Below, in pieces: positions 1 to 9,899 of a stretch of 64,000 bases of DNA (position 1 is its first letter; each line of letters opens with the position of its first letter). Both the position numbers and the translations under genes were made by a program. The stretch comes from RI-231 sp041394905 (lineage in GTDB: Bacteria > Acidobacteriota > Terriglobia > Bryobacterales > UBA6623). Location: contig JAWKHJ010000005.1 in NCBI GenBank assembly GCA_041394905.1, positions 62,001-126,000 of the forward strand, written 5' to 3'. Below the pieces are notes generated by a model that saw nothing but the letters and a program-made list of their open reading frames with translations, searched no databases and had not been told where the DNA came from.

Positions 1-1
1 T

Positions 2-292
2 AGCCTCGACGATTTCGCGGTGACCTACGAGTTGCGCGCGACCACAGAGAGGCCGGACCTGATGGGCTTCGTCAAATCCGAGCTGGTGAAGAACGTGCTG
101 GATGAGTTCAACAAGGCCGGCATCGAGATCATGACACCGTCCGTTAGAAGCCACCGCGACGGAACGGCGACGGCGATCCCGGCGCAGTACAACCCGCCGG
201 TGGGGACCGTGGCGCGATTGAAGGTGGACCTCGAGACGGTTGGCGAAGCCGCGAAGCGTGGGATGGGAGCGAAGCGCGAGTCGGAGGAGTGA
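2..292 (+). CDS. MscS-family mechanosensitive channel, C-terminal fragment
   Basis: The frame is open from the window edge to a TGA at 290-292, so only the last ~96 residues are present. They match the cytoplasmic C-terminal alpha/beta domain of small-conductance mechanosensitive channels: a strand with VTYELRA, a helix with VKNVLDEFNKAGIEI, then a hydrophilic tail. In this family the domain forms the cytosolic vestibule of a heptameric inner-membrane channel that opens on hypo-osmotic shock. The membrane helices lie outside the window. It converges on the adenylate kinase gene. The family call is moderately secure; channel activity cannot be judged from the tail. Confidence 0.65.
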   Translation, partial: SLDDFAVTYELRATTERPDLMGFVKSELVKNVLDEFNKAGIEIMTPSVRSHRDGTATAIPAQYNPPVGTVARLKVDLETVGEAAKRGMGAKRESEE

Positions 293-364
293 TGGCAATC
301 GCTCAAAAAAGACGCGCGTGCTCACGCAGGCACGCCAGCGGTCTGAGTTCCTGAGCCTACCTCC

Positions 365-1002
365 CTACCCCGGGGTGCTCTGTACTCGACCTTTCTCGAC
401 GTCCGCCAGTGCTTCGGCGGGGGGCTCGGCGGGCGTAAGCTCGAGCGCCTGCGAAATCTGCGCAAAGACTTCGCGAATGGACAGGTCGCCGTCAATGGTG
501 ACCAGCAGCCCTTGCGGCGGTAGAGCTCGAGCACGGGCTTGGTCTTGTTGTAGTACTCCTCCAAGCGAACCTTGAGCGTCTCCGGGTTGTCGTCGGCGCG
601 CTTGGTGAAGCCGCCGCCCAAGCCCATCTGCGCGCGACGCATCACGCGCTCGACCACGATGTCGTCGGGGATGTCGAGGTAGATCACCTTGGTGACGTCC
701 CAGTTCTCGAACAGATATTCGGCCTGGGGGCGCGTCCGCGGGAACCCGTCGAGAACGAATCCGAAGTTGAAGTCATGCTGCTCGAGCCGCTCGCGGACGA
801 CTTTCTCCACGATCTCGTCCGGCACCAGACGGCCTGAGTCCATGATCCGGCGGATACGCGCAGCAAGCTTGGTGTGGTTCGACATGTGCCAACGGAAGAT
901 ATCTCCGATGGAAATGTGAGCGTAGTCGTGGGCGGCGCAGAGCAGGCGGCTTTGCGTTCCCTTACCGGAGCCTTGCGGTCCGCAGATGAGGTACTTGTGC
1001 AT
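365..1002 (-). CDS. adk: Adenylate kinase, one frameshift near the 3' end
   Basis: Adenylate kinase interconverts ATP + AMP and 2 ADP in the cytosol. The protein opens with MHKYLICGPQGSGKGTQ, containing the P-loop GPQGSGKGT. NMP-binding features (DIFRWHM, then GRLVPDEIV) and the LID-side segment GFVLDGFPRTRPQAEYL follow. The frame continues to LYRRKG near 515 and then turns to nonsense. One base over, the reading resumes with LLVTIDGDLSIREVFAQI and ends at a TAG at 365-367, giving about 212 residues, normal for the family. This fits one missing base near 510-520, probably a sequencing error. A TATACT hexamer lies upstream at 1025-1030 (minus strand). Confidence 0.85.
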
Positions 1003-1040
1003 GCCGTGAAAGTGGAAAAGGGAAAGTATAACGCGCGACC

Positions 1041-2492
1041 CTAGCTCTGGCCGCGCAGCTTTTTGATGTCGATGCCGAGGCGTTGGATCTTCTGATTGAG
1101 CGTTGAGAGCGCAACGCGCAGCTTCTTCGCGGTCTCAGTCTGGCTCCAGCCGCAGCGCTCGAGCTCCTGAACGATGACGCCGCGCTCAAAATCCTCAACC
1201 ATTTCGGGAAGACTGTGCCCGGCGGCGGGTTTGAAGTCGATGGGCGGACGGGCCGGACGATGGTCGCCGGTGACGAGTTGCTCAGGCAGAACGTTGACGC
1301 CGACAGTCTCCCCGGTGGCGAGAACTACCGCGCGCTCGACAGCGTTCTCTAGCTCGCGCACGTTGCCGGGCCAGGAGTGGTCCATCAGCACGCTCATGGC
1401 CTCGGAGGTGAACTCCAGCTTGGAGCGGCCCTCGGAATCGAGGAAGCGCTGGTTTTCGCGCGAAAAGCGGTCGAAGAAGTGCTGCACCAACAGCGGGATG
1501 TCACCGCGGCGGTCGCGCAGCGGCGGCAGGTGGATGCCAATGACGTTGAGCCGATAGTAGAGGTCTTCGCGGAACTGGCCCTGGCGTATGAGCTCTTCGA
1601 GCTTCTCGTGGGTGGCGGCGATGATGCGCACGTCCACCTTGATGATCTCGTTGGAACCGACCGGCATCAGCTCGCGCTCTTGCAGCACGCGTAGCAGCTT
1701 GGCCTGGGTTTCCGGCGTGAGTGTGGCGATCTCGTCGAGGAACAGCGTGCCGCCGTTGGCCGCCTCGAAAAAGCCCTTGTGGGAAGCAATCGCGCCGGTG
1801 AACGCGCCTTTGACGTGGCCGAACAGGGCTGATTCGAGCAAGTCGACAGGAATGGAGCCTGAGTTAACCGGGATGAACGGTTTGTCGGCGCGCGGAGAGT
1901 GGGCGTGGATAGCCTTGGCGATGAGCTCCTTGCCGGAACCGCTCTCGCCCGTGATCAGCACGGTGGAGCGGCTAGGCGCAACCTGCGAGACGAGCCGGAA
2001 GATCTCCTGCATCGGCTCGCTTCGGCCAACGATATTGGCGAAGCTGTATCGCTCGCGCAGGGCCGAGAGCAGCCGCTGGTTTTCGGCTTCCAGGCGGCGG
2101 CGGACGATGGTTTGCTCGATCTCGCGAACGAGTTGGTCGTTGTTCCAGGGCTTGGTGAGAAAGTTGTCCGCGCCCAGCCGGATGGCTTTCACGGCCGTCT
2201 CAACCGAACCATAGGCAGTGAGCATGAGGATGGGGGTGAGCGCATCCTCCTCACGAATCTTTTCAAGCACTTCGAGACCGGAAAGATCGGGCAACATCAG
2301 GTCGAGCAGCACCAAGTCGTAGGCGTGCTCGCCGAGCGCGGCGAGGCCGGAAGCGCCGTCGGGCGCAGTGGCGACCTGAAAGCGCTCGAACTCGAGTAGG
2401 GCTTCCAGGCTTTCCCGGATAACCTCCTCGTCGTCGATGATGAGAATCCGGCCGCGAGAAACCGGGTCGACGGCGGCGGAGCTATCAGGCAT
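1041..2492 (-). CDS. Sigma-54-dependent response regulator, NtrC family
   Basis: The 483-residue protein has the full NtrC architecture. An N-terminal receiver (about 15-130) carries acidic residues D20/D21 and phospho-acceptor D64 in LVLLDLMLPD. A central AAA+ sigma-54 activator domain follows, with Walker A GESGSGKE, the sigma-54 contact loop GAFTGA and Walker B-like LFLDEI. A C-terminal Fis-type helix-turn-helix (WSQTETAKKLRVALSTLNQKI) ends it. It should bind enhancer-like sites and remodel sigma-54 polymerase when phosphorylated. Its ATG overlaps the stop of the upstream kinase gene by 8 bases, so the two are translationally coupled and very likely cognate. The regulated genes are not evident; the GWxTD gene lies on the far side of the kinase. 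Confidence 0.95.
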   Translation of the reverse strand: MPDSSAAVDPVSRGRILIIDDEEVIRESLEALLEFERFQVATAPDGASGLAALGEHAYDLVLLDLMLPDLSGLEVLEKIREEDALTPILMLTAYGSVETAVKAIRLGADNFLTKPWNNDQLVREIEQTIVRRRLEAENQRLLSALRERYSFANIVGRSEPMQEIFRLVSQVAPSRSTVLITGESGSGKELIAKAIHAHSPRADKPFIPVNSGSIPVDLLESALFGHVKGAFTGAIASHKGFFEAANGGTLFLDEIATLTPETQAKLLRVLQERELMPVGSNEIIKVDVRIIAATHEKLEELIRQGQFREDLYYRLNVIGIHLPPLRDRRGDIPLLVQHFFDRFSRENQRFLDSEGRSKLEFTSEAMSVLMDHSWPGNVRELENAVERAVVLATGETVGVNVLPEQLVTGDHRPARPPIDFKPAAGHSLPEMVEDFERGVIVQELERCGWSQTETAKKLRVALSTLNQKIQRLGIDIKKLRGQS

Positions 2493-5364
2493 GGATCGGC
2501 TTGCGGATCGCCGGCAGCTCGATGGTGAAGGTCGCGCCGTGGCCCGGCGTGCTATCGGCCGTCAGGCTGCCTGCGTGCTCTTTGATGATGCCATAGCTGA
2601 CCGAGAGGCCGAGGCCGGTGCCGCGTTTCGGCGCCTTGGTGGTGAAGAACGGATCGAAGATGCGCGCGAGCTTGTCGCGAGGAATGCCAACTCCGTCGTC
2701 GGCGACCTCGATGCGCACGATCTCCTCGCCTTCGGCGTTTTCGCCGCGCTTGGCGCGGATCGATAGGCGTCCTCCCTCCGGCATAGCATCGCGAGCGTTG
2801 AGGATGAGATTTAGAAATACCTGCTGCAATTTGCCGGAAACTCCACGCACTTCCGGCAGATCCGGCTCGAGATCCGTTTCGACCGCGACGTGCGCCTTGC
2901 GCAGTTGGGGCTCGACCAAGCTGAGCGTCTCCGTCAAGGTCCTGTCGATGTGCACCGGAGCGAGCTCCGCGGCGGCAGTGCGAGAGAAGTTCAACAGCGA
3001 GTTGACGATCTCGCTCGCACGGAAGGTCTGCGTGGTGATCTTCTCGAGCGCCTTGGCCTTGGCTGGGTCATCGCCCACATGCTTGGCAAGCATTTGGGCA
3101 TAGCTCGAGATGACAGCAAGGGGCGTATTGACCTCATGGGCCACGCCGGCGGCGAGCAGGCCGATCGAGCTGAGCTTGTCCGACTGCACGACCTGCTCTT
3201 CGAGCTGGGTGCGTTCAGTAACGTCATCGAGGATGATGAGCCGGCCGATCGGATCGAAGTTCTTAGCTACGAGCGGCGCAATGGCAATGTTGAGCGTGCG
3301 TGCGCTCCGGCCTTCCCGGCTCTCCGGCGCGGGGCGGAACTGCTCAGGGAACTCCTGCGCTTCGAGCGTGTACCTATAGATACTGTGTACGCCGGTCTCG
3401 GCGCGGACCGCGTCAAACTGTGCAATCAGGCTCGCCGGGAGCAGATCGCTGAGCTTGCGCCCGATGGCGTCCTCGCGCGCAATGCCGAAGACGAGCTCGA
3501 GTTGTGTGTTCCAGCTCTCGACGCGATCGTCGAGGTCGACGGCGAGAATGCCGACGTGCAGCGACTCGACGATATTCTCGTTGTAATCCTTGAGGCGCTG
3601 GTATTCGCCCGCCTTCTGCTCGAGCGAACGGTACAGGCGAGCGTTCTCGAGCGCGATGGCGAAGTTCGACGAGATGGCTCGGACGAGCGCCAAGTCTTCC
3701 GTCGTCAGATACTCACCCTCGACGGTGCGCCCTAGCCCGATCCAGGCGATAGTGCGACCCTGCACGCGACATGGGACGTAATAGTTCAGGTCGAGATCGG
3801 CGATTTCGCGGCGAGCGCTCTCGTCGCGCTCATTGTTCCATGTCGGGTTCGCGAAGAAGAGATAACGAGTGGACGGCTCGAGCGCCGAAGGGCGGCGCAA
3901 GAACCCGAGCTGCGCGCCGGAGGCGTCGACGCTTACCGAGCGAGCGGGCTCGAAGGCCTTGTCGTCCGCGGTGTGGACAAAGATTGCGAGCCGCTCGACG
4001 CCGAGGGCCTCGACCAAGCGCTCTTGCACCGTCTGGAGCATCCGCTCCGGATCGTTCTCGGCCCCGAGCTCGACCGCGAAGTCGGCCAAGGTCTGGCGCG
4101 AATCGAAGCGGTCGCGCAGCCGGCGACGGTCCATGAACGTCTGGATCGAGCGGCGCAGCGGCTGGAAGAGCAGGGCCGTCGCGATGACGGAGGCCACCCA
4201 GATCGCCGGCCCCAGCCCTGTCGTCTCATGCTCGACCGCGCCGCCCAGGGCAAAAACCGCACCGTAGAAGGCTGCCAGAATGGCCGCAGTGGCAATGGTG
4301 TAGGCCGCCCCTCGCCGGAACACCAGCTCGACGTCCATCAAGCGGTGCCGAGCCAGCGCCAATAGGAAGGAAGCCGGAATCAGCGCCAGCGCGAAGATCG
4401 ATAGGGTGTGGTTCGGCCCCGGCACGCGACCCAGGACGAACGGCAACACGTAGAAGAGAACAAATGGCAGAGAGCCCCAAAGAGCGCCCAACGCGAGCCA
4501 GCGCCGTTGCTGGGCCTCCTCGGGATCCGCCGGGCTGCGCCCGTAGCGAAGCCACAGAGCCCCGGCGAGGAACTCGGCTCCCATCAGACCATAGGCGATA
4601 CGATCCAGGTTCTCGCGAAATCCCACCAGCGTGCCTTCGATCGAGAGCATGCCGGCGGCGGCCAAATGCGTGGCCAGAATGAGTGCGGCCGCCCCTGAGT
4701 AAGCGGCTAGAACAAAGAAGCGTCCCCGAGCGGACAACCGCCCGCTCGGGAACGCTAAGCAGAAGTGTACGAACAGCGCCGGCGTCAACGCCGTCGCCCA
4801 AACGTCCGCCCAGTAGACAAACCGATCCAGAGGATCGAGCTCGCCCGTGTAGCTCAGCGCGAACAGCGCAAACGAGCTTAGGCAGAACGCGTAGAAATGC
4901 CGAACCATCGGACCCCGTTTCCGGCGATACAGCACAAAAGCGCCGATCAGTAGATAGGCGCACCCCAGCACCCCTTGGAAAGCGCCAATCGCAGCTCTGC
5001 GAGGCGCCGTCCCCACCACGAGCTCTACGTCAAGACGCGACCCCTCGCGTTCGACGTTGTAGCGAGCTCGATTCCACGGGCCGATCCGGTCCAAAACTTG
5101 AAGGACTTCGATCGGCTTGTCAATGCGTACACCGCTGATGGCGACCAAGCGATCGCCGACGCGCAGACCCACACGGGCTCCGGCGCCCCCTGGCTCGACG
5201 CGCGCGGCTGCGACGCCCGCGCCCTCGTCGACCCATACGATCCCGTCGTCGGGACGCACGACTTCGATGCGCTGCGCCAGGTTTCCCAAAGCGGCAAGCA
5301 CGAGCAGAACCGTCAGCGCGCCCAGCGCGACGGTCCCGAAACGAAGTTGGCGGCCCTCAGGCAT
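2485..5364 (-). CDS. Membrane sensor histidine kinase with PDZ, multi-TM, GAF, PAS and kinase domains
   Basis: The protein has 959 residues. Residues ~10-30 form a membrane helix. Residues ~40-115 read as a PDZ domain (VEPGGAGARVGLRVGDRLVAI). A block of about seven hydrophobic helices spans ~125-390. A GAF-like region (~440-590), a PAS segment (~600-740) and HisKA with H743 in AAGVAHEVNTP follow. The HATPase has N box LNLILNARDAMP and G boxes DDGVGIP and GTGLGLSVSYG. It should autophosphorylate and pass phosphate to the overlapping NtrC-type regulator. An extracytoplasmic PDZ at the N-terminus of a kinase suggests sensing of exposed C-termini or envelope proteins; that part is inference. The start at 5364 lacks an obvious Shine-Dalgarno. 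Confidence 0.93.
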   Translation of the reverse strand: MPEGRQLRFGTVALGALTVLLVLAALGNLAQRIEVVRPDDGIVWVDEGAGVAAARVEPGGAGARVGLRVGDRLVAISGVRIDKPIEVLQVLDRIGPWNRARYNVEREGSRLDVELVVGTAPRRAAIGAFQGVLGCAYLLIGAFVLYRRKRGPMVRHFYAFCLSSFALFALSYTGELDPLDRFVYWADVWATALTPALFVHFCLAFPSGRLSARGRFFVLAAYSGAAALILATHLAAAGMLSIEGTLVGFRENLDRIAYGLMGAEFLAGALWLRYGRSPADPEEAQQRRWLALGALWGSLPFVLFYVLPFVLGRVPGPNHTLSIFALALIPASFLLALARHRLMDVELVFRRGAAYTIATAAILAAFYGAVFALGGAVEHETTGLGPAIWVASVIATALLFQPLRRSIQTFMDRRRLRDRFDSRQTLADFAVELGAENDPERMLQTVQERLVEALGVERLAIFVHTADDKAFEPARSVSVDASGAQLGFLRRPSALEPSTRYLFFANPTWNNERDESARREIADLDLNYYVPCRVQGRTIAWIGLGRTVEGEYLTTEDLALVRAISSNFAIALENARLYRSLEQKAGEYQRLKDYNENIVESLHVGILAVDLDDRVESWNTQLELVFGIAREDAIGRKLSDLLPASLIAQFDAVRAETGVHSIYRYTLEAQEFPEQFRPAPESREGRSARTLNIAIAPLVAKNFDPIGRLIILDDVTERTQLEEQVVQSDKLSSIGLLAAGVAHEVNTPLAVISSYAQMLAKHVGDDPAKAKALEKITTQTFRASEIVNSLLNFSRTAAAELAPVHIDRTLTETLSLVEPQLRKAHVAVETDLEPDLPEVRGVSGKLQQVFLNLILNARDAMPEGGRLSIRAKRGENAEGEEIVRIEVADDGVGIPRDKLARIFDPFFTTKAPKRGTGLGLSVSYGIIKEHAGSLTADSTPGHGATFTIELPAIRKPIHA

Positions 5365-5891
5365 CGTTCCAATCCGGCCATTGGCGTGATCCGGTCTTCG
5401 GATACACGTTTAGCCAGCGGGTACGCGCGTTGCACGCGGAGCGCCAAATTGCGAGACTGCTGCTCGGCTGAGTTCAGACCTGTTTGGATTCAAGCACTTG
5501 GGCCGGCGGAGCGGAGCGGCCGCGCCCGAGCGCACGTGGACACTCTTCGGAATATGGGAGTATTTCTCCGTAGAATCATAGACGGAGCGAGAACGGACGC
5601 TCCCGAGGAGAGAGAGCGGCATTGCTCTCTTCAACAGTCAGAGCGCGCCTGGATCGGACCATTTCGACGCGGAGGAAACGCTTCGCAGCCGGTAGCCAAC
5701 CTGAATCTACGGGGCCGCTGGCACGGGTCGCAAATTCCTGAAACCAAGGGGCCGAGTCGGGCGTACGTGCTTTCCGAAACCCGGTTCGGCGCAGCCCCGA
5801 GATGCGTATCCGATTTTACCTCCGTCGCTTGACCTTCTCCGGACGAACTCCTAGAATCGAAGCGGGGTCGTCCGTAGACCCAAATGGAAAG
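5365..5891. other. Divergent intergenic region (527 bp) with promoter and a hairpin
   Basis: This gap separates the sensor kinase (minus) from the GWxTD gene (plus). I find no convincing protein-coding frame in it. It holds a sigma-70-like promoter at 5829-5857 and a second TAGAAT hexamer at 5573-5578. A short hairpin has arms AGAGAGC at 5611-5617 and GCTCTCT at 5624-5630 around a six-base loop, with no T-run, so it is not a classical terminator. The kinase promoter must also lie here but I cannot place it. Confidence 0.5.
5829..5857 (+). promoter_or_regulatory. Sigma-70-type promoter for the GWxTD gene
   Basis: A -35 TTGACC (5829-5834) and a -10 TAGAAT (5852-5857) are separated by exactly 17 bases. 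Transcription would begin near 5864. This rules out any coding start upstream of that point and leaves ATG 5892 or ATG 5931 as the start of the GWxTD gene. Confidence 0.7.
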
Positions 5892-7598
5892 ATGCGCTCC
5901 CCCGCGTCGATTGGAAGCTTGAAAAAACACATGTTGCAACGCGGTATCGCTTGCCTCGCGGCGGCCGCTCTCGTCGGCGGCTTGGCCTTGGCTCCTGCTC
6001 TCAAGGCTCAGGACCCGAACAATCCGGAAGGACTTTCCGACAAAGAGCTCAATAAGCGGCTCAAACAGCTCCGCAAGGAGTTGGAAGGGCCGTTCCAACG
6101 CTGGCTCGACGAGGATGTGCGCTACATCATCACGAATGATGAGCGGAAGGTTTTCCTACAGTTGAAGACGGACGAGGAACGCGAGCAGTTCATCGAGAGC
6201 TTCTGGATTCGCCGCGATCCGACGCCGGATTCGCTGGAGAATGAGTACAAGGAAGAGCACTACCGCCGGATTGCGTATGCGAACGAGCGCTATGCGTCGG
6301 GTCTTCCGGGCTGGAAGACAGATCGTGGCCGCGTGTATATCGCATACGGCCCGCCCGACGAGATCGAGTCGCACCCTTCGGGCGGCATGTATCAGCGTCC
6401 CTACGACGAAGGCGGCGGCTTCACTTCGACGTATCCGTTTGAAATCTGGCGCTATCGCTGGATCGAGGGCATTGGCTCGGACATCCTGCTCGAGTTCGTT
6501 GACCCCACGATGACGGGCGAATACCGCCTGACGATGGATCCGTCCGAAAAAGACGCCTTGCTCTACGTGCCGGGCGCAGGTTTGACGCTGTCCGAGCAGA
6601 TGGGTCTAACGCAGAAGCGCGACCGGTTCATGCGCACGGACGGCACCCGCATGGGTACGCCGATCGGGGGCCAGCAGTCGAGGCGCTATAACCAGTTCGA
6701 GCGGTTGCAGCTCTACGCGAACATCCAAAAGCCTCCGGCTGTCAAGTTCAAGGACCTCGAAGCCGTCGTCGATTCGACGATCGAGTACAACACGCTGCCC
6801 TTCCAGGTGGACGTCAGCTACGTCAAGATCACCGACAGTTCGGTGCTGACCGGCGTCACCGTGCAGATCGAGAACCGCGACTTGGTCTTCAAGGAGGCCG
6901 ATGGCCTGCACAAGGCGGTGGTCAATATCTTCGGCCGCGTGACGACGGTGACGCGGCGCGTCGAGACGCACTTCGAGGACACGGTCAGCATCCAGACCAC
7001 GGCCGAGCGCTTGGCGTCGGAAGCCAGCCGCTCGTCGATCTACAACAACCCGATGCCGCTCAAGCCGGGCATGTACCGCCTCGAGATCGTGGTCAAGGAC
7101 GTTGTGGGCGAGACCGTCGGCACCAGCCGCATCGCTCTCAATGTGCCCAAGTTCGACGACGAGACGCCGGCCTACAGTTCGCTGATTCTGGCGGACAAGA
7201 TCGAGCGCGTACCCACCCGTTCGCTCGGCGCCGGCCAGTTCGTGTTGGGCGCTTCTAAAGTGCGGCCGCGCATCAATCAAGAGTTCAAGCGCGACGAGAG
7301 CATGGGCATCTACGTCGAGTTCTACAACCTGGGCGAGAAAGACGCCGAGTCGGGTTTGCCCGATGGCGAGATTACCTATCAGATCGCGCGCGTAGACAAG
7401 CCCGAATCGCCGGTGCTCGACTTCACTGAAGCGCTCTCAGACATTCGCGGCGCCTCGGCCGGTCAGGTCGTGGTCGAGAAGATGGTTCCGCTCGACAAGC
7501 TGGGGCTGGAGCCGGGCAACTACAAGCTTTCGCTGAAGTTGACGGACAATGTCCGCAACGAGACGATGACGCCGACAGTCACGTTCAAGGTGATCTAG
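5892..7598 (+). CDS. GWxTD domain-containing secreted protein
   Basis: From ATG 5892 the product has 568 residues, with a signal peptide whose hydrophobic core is ACLAAAALVGGLALAPA. ATG 5931 is an alternative start that keeps the signal. The namesake GWKTD is at about residues 140-144, followed by DRGRVYIAYGPPDEIE and the FEIWRYRW segment seen in this family. The C-terminal half is rich in beta strands with Ig-like character and ends in TPTVTFKVI. The family is common in acidobacteria and other soil lineages; its biochemical role is not established. It is followed after 11 bases by an outer-membrane barrel gene, so an envelope role is likely. Confidence 0.9.
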   Translation: MRSPASIGSLKKHMLQRGIACLAAAALVGGLALAPALKAQDPNNPEGLSDKELNKRLKQLRKELEGPFQRWLDEDVRYIITNDERKVFLQLKTDEEREQFIESFWIRRDPTPDSLENEYKEEHYRRIAYANERYASGLPGWKTDRGRVYIAYGPPDEIESHPSGGMYQRPYDEGGGFTSTYPFEIWRYRWIEGIGSDILLEFVDPTMTGEYRLTMDPSEKDALLYVPGAGLTLSEQMGLTQKRDRFMRTDGTRMGTPIGGQQSRRYNQFERLQLYANIQKPPAVKFKDLEAVVDSTIEYNTLPFQVDVSYVKITDSSVLTGVTVQIENRDLVFKEADGLHKAVVNIFGRVTTVTRRVETHFEDTVSIQTTAERLASEASRSSIYNNPMPLKPGMYRLEIVVKDVVGETVGTSRIALNVPKFDDETPAYSSLILADKIERVPTRSLGAGQFVLGASKVRPRINQEFKRDESMGIYVEFYNLGEKDAESGLPDGEITYQIARVDKPESPVLDFTEALSDIRGASAGQVVVEKMVPLDKLGLEPGNYKLSLKLTDNVRNETMTPTVTFKVI

Positions 7599-7609
7599 AG
7601 ACGACCCCC

Positions 7610-9411
7610 ATGGACTTTCGAGCCAGTCTCGGGATGAGCGCCGCGGTCAAGCTGGCCGCGGTCGCCGTGCTGTGCAGCGTTGCTGCCGCGCCCGCGAAAG
7701 CGGACCTGAGCGGATCGATCGTCGGCTGGGTAAAGGATGAACGTGGCGCCCCACAAATGGGCGCGGCTGTCTCGATCCTGACCGCCGAGGGCCAATTGGC
7801 CAAGCGCGTCTTCACCGACTACAGCGGACAATTCATTGCCGAAGGGCTTTTGCCTGGCGCCTACGCGGTCAAGGTTGCGCTGGGGCGCTTCCTTCCTCTA
7901 ACTCGCGACAACGTGCAAGTCACGATGGGCGGCAGAACCGTCCTCGACGTTTCGATGCGCGGCCTGTTCAGCTCTCTGACGCTGGTCTATCCCAGCGCGG
8001 GCGTCATCAAGGACATGACGGACGACTGGAAGTGGGTGCTGCGCACCGCGCACTCCACGCGGCCTGCGTTACGCATTGCTCCCAGTCCTGAGCACGAAGA
8101 GACCGAACGTGTGCTGCGTAAGCTACAAGGCACATTTGTCGACACGCAGGCATACGCCGAGCTGAGCGGCGGAGCGGGTGTGGCCCCCGGCGCGCTCGCC
8201 AACAAGTCCGACCTGGGAACGAGCTTCGCGCTCGCCACTTCCGTCTTCGGCGACAACAACGTCACCGTAAGCGGCAACCTAGGCAACAGCGCAACAGGTG
8301 AGAACCCTGCAACGGCGTTCCGCACCAGCTACCGCCGCGATCTCGGCATGGTCAATCCCGAGGTCAGCCTGACCGTCCGCCAACTCCAGGCTTCCGCTGT
8401 GGCAGGGCGCACGCTGTTTGGTTCCGGCCAGACGGGCGAGAACGCCCCGACGCTCGAAACTTTTTCGTTGGGATTTGGCGATCGCGTGAAGATCGGGGAG
8501 TCGACGGATTTCGAGTACGGTTTTCTCTACGAGTCCGTGCGCTTCATGCAGCGGCTGGACTTCATCAGCCCCTACGGCAAGGTAGTTTACAGGCCTCGCG
8601 AGGGCCGGCGCGTCGAACTGCGGTACGCATCGGGCGCGCCTCGACCGGATGCGACCGTAACAGGCAACGAGCGGTTGCGGCAGCAAGTTTCGATGCTGGG
8701 CATGTTTCCGCGCGTGGCGCTGCACGATGGCAATGCGACAGTGCAACGTACGGAGCACATCGAGTTGGCCGTGCACGAGCAAGTCGGCAAGAACCTGATT
8801 GAAGCCGGCGTTTTCCAGGACACGATCAACGATGCGGCGGTCTCGGCTTATGTGCCGGATGCCATGCTGACTCGCGGTCAGGTGTTACCGGATCTGTTCT
8901 CACGCGCCTCAACGCTGAACGGCGGACGGCACTTCACGCGAGGCTATCGCGTGTCCTATGCACGAAAGCTTGCTGATCAACTCGAAGCGGCGCTGGGGTA
9001 CTCGAACAGCGGAGTGCTGACCTCAAGCACGGACACGCTCGAGTCGAACGAAATTGGTGATCTGCGGAATTCCTCGATATGCAGCGCGCGCACATCATGA
9101 CTGCGTCGCTCTCGACCGTGATTCCGGGTGCGGATTCTCAAATCATTTCCGGCTACCAGTGGGTTAGCCGTCCTTCCGCGATTGCGGCGGACATGTACAA
9201 CGACTTTGCGGCGAGCTCGAATCCGGGATGGAACATCCTGGTGCGGCAGCCGCTGCCGTTCGCGGCAGGGCCGGGCAAGCTCGAGCTCACCGCCGATCTC
9301 CGCAATCTCCTGAAGGCCGGCTACATTCCGGTTCAAACGCTGGACGGACAAACTCTTTACCTGTTGCAAGCGGTTCGCAGCTATCGCGGCTCGCTGAGCT
9401 TCATTTTCTGA
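7610..9411 (+). CDS. Outer-membrane beta-barrel protein with N-terminal carboxypeptidase-regulatory-like domain, one frameshift
   Basis: A signal peptide (hydrophobic VKLAAVAVLCSVAAAPAKA) is followed by a transthyretin-like carboxypeptidase-regulatory domain (GSIVGWVKDERGAPQMGAAVSI ... GLLPGAYAVKVAL). About 400 residues with the alternating pattern of a TonB-dependent-type barrel come next. The original frame ends at 9100 with unrelated residues. A one-base shift near 9070-9080 restores a barrel ending in RSYRGSLSFIF and stopping at 9409-9411. The terminal Phe is the usual outer-membrane assembly signal. No TonB box or plug is obvious, so it may be a passive barrel. The stop overlaps the ATG of the next gene by one base, so they are likely co-translated. 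Confidence 0.75.
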
Positions 9412-9824
9412 TGACTTTCCTTCTCCCCGCTTTTCCCCGCCTCCGCTTGGCGGCTGTGGCCGTAGGCCTGTGGCTGTGCGCCTTTCACGGCGCCGGCCCG
9501 GTTGAAGCGGCCAAGGCCCTGACCAGCCTTCGCGTCGTCGTGGTCGACACCGACGGGAAGCCGATTCCACGCGCGAGCATTGTCGTAAGCCGGCTGAAGG
9601 GCAAGAACAAGAATAAGATCAAGGGAGATCCCTTGCAGATCAAGACATCGCTCCAAGGCGCGGCGCCGCTGCCGCCCCTCGAGCAAGGATTTTACATGGT
9701 GCAGGTGATTAGCTCCGGCTATCAGACCTCGGGCGAGATGATCGAGCTCAAGGAACCGGAGCAGGAATACTCTGTTGTCATGAAATCGCATCGGGATCAG
9801 TTTTCCGTGCATACGGCCAAATGA
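9411..9824 (+). CDS. Small secreted carboxypeptidase-regulatory-like domain protein
   Basis: The 137-residue product has a signal peptide (RLRLAAVAVGLWLCAFHGAGPVEA). One small beta-sandwich follows, beginning LRVVVVDTDGKPIPRASIVV and ending YSVVMKSHRD. This resembles the transthyretin-like domain also found at the N-terminus of the preceding barrel protein. The ATG at 9411 overlaps the upstream TGA (TGATG), which fixes the start and indicates translational coupling. It is probably a periplasmic or surface accessory of the barrel. No catalytic residues are visible. Confidence 0.7.
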   Translation: MTFLLPAFPRLRLAAVAVGLWLCAFHGAGPVEAAKALTSLRVVVVDTDGKPIPRASIVVSRLKGKNKNKIKGDPLQIKTSLQGAAPLPPLEQGFYMVQVISSGYQTSGEMIELKEPEQEYSVVMKSHRDQFSVHTAK

Positions 9825-9899
9825 TTCTGCTATCCTGCGACGTCGCGTAACGCGCGTCTCCTCTGCCCCAAGAAGTCCTAAGAGGACGCCCCACACCCC

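Noticed and set aside
2890..3735. Long plus-strand reading frame opposite the sensor kinase
   Set aside because: It mirrors the codon pattern of the GC-rich kinase gene, has no domain features and lies wholly within it.
5573..5578. TAGAAT as the GWxTD promoter
   Set aside because: It is over 300 bases from the gene and lacks a matching -35, whereas 5829-5857 has both hexamers at 17-base spacing.
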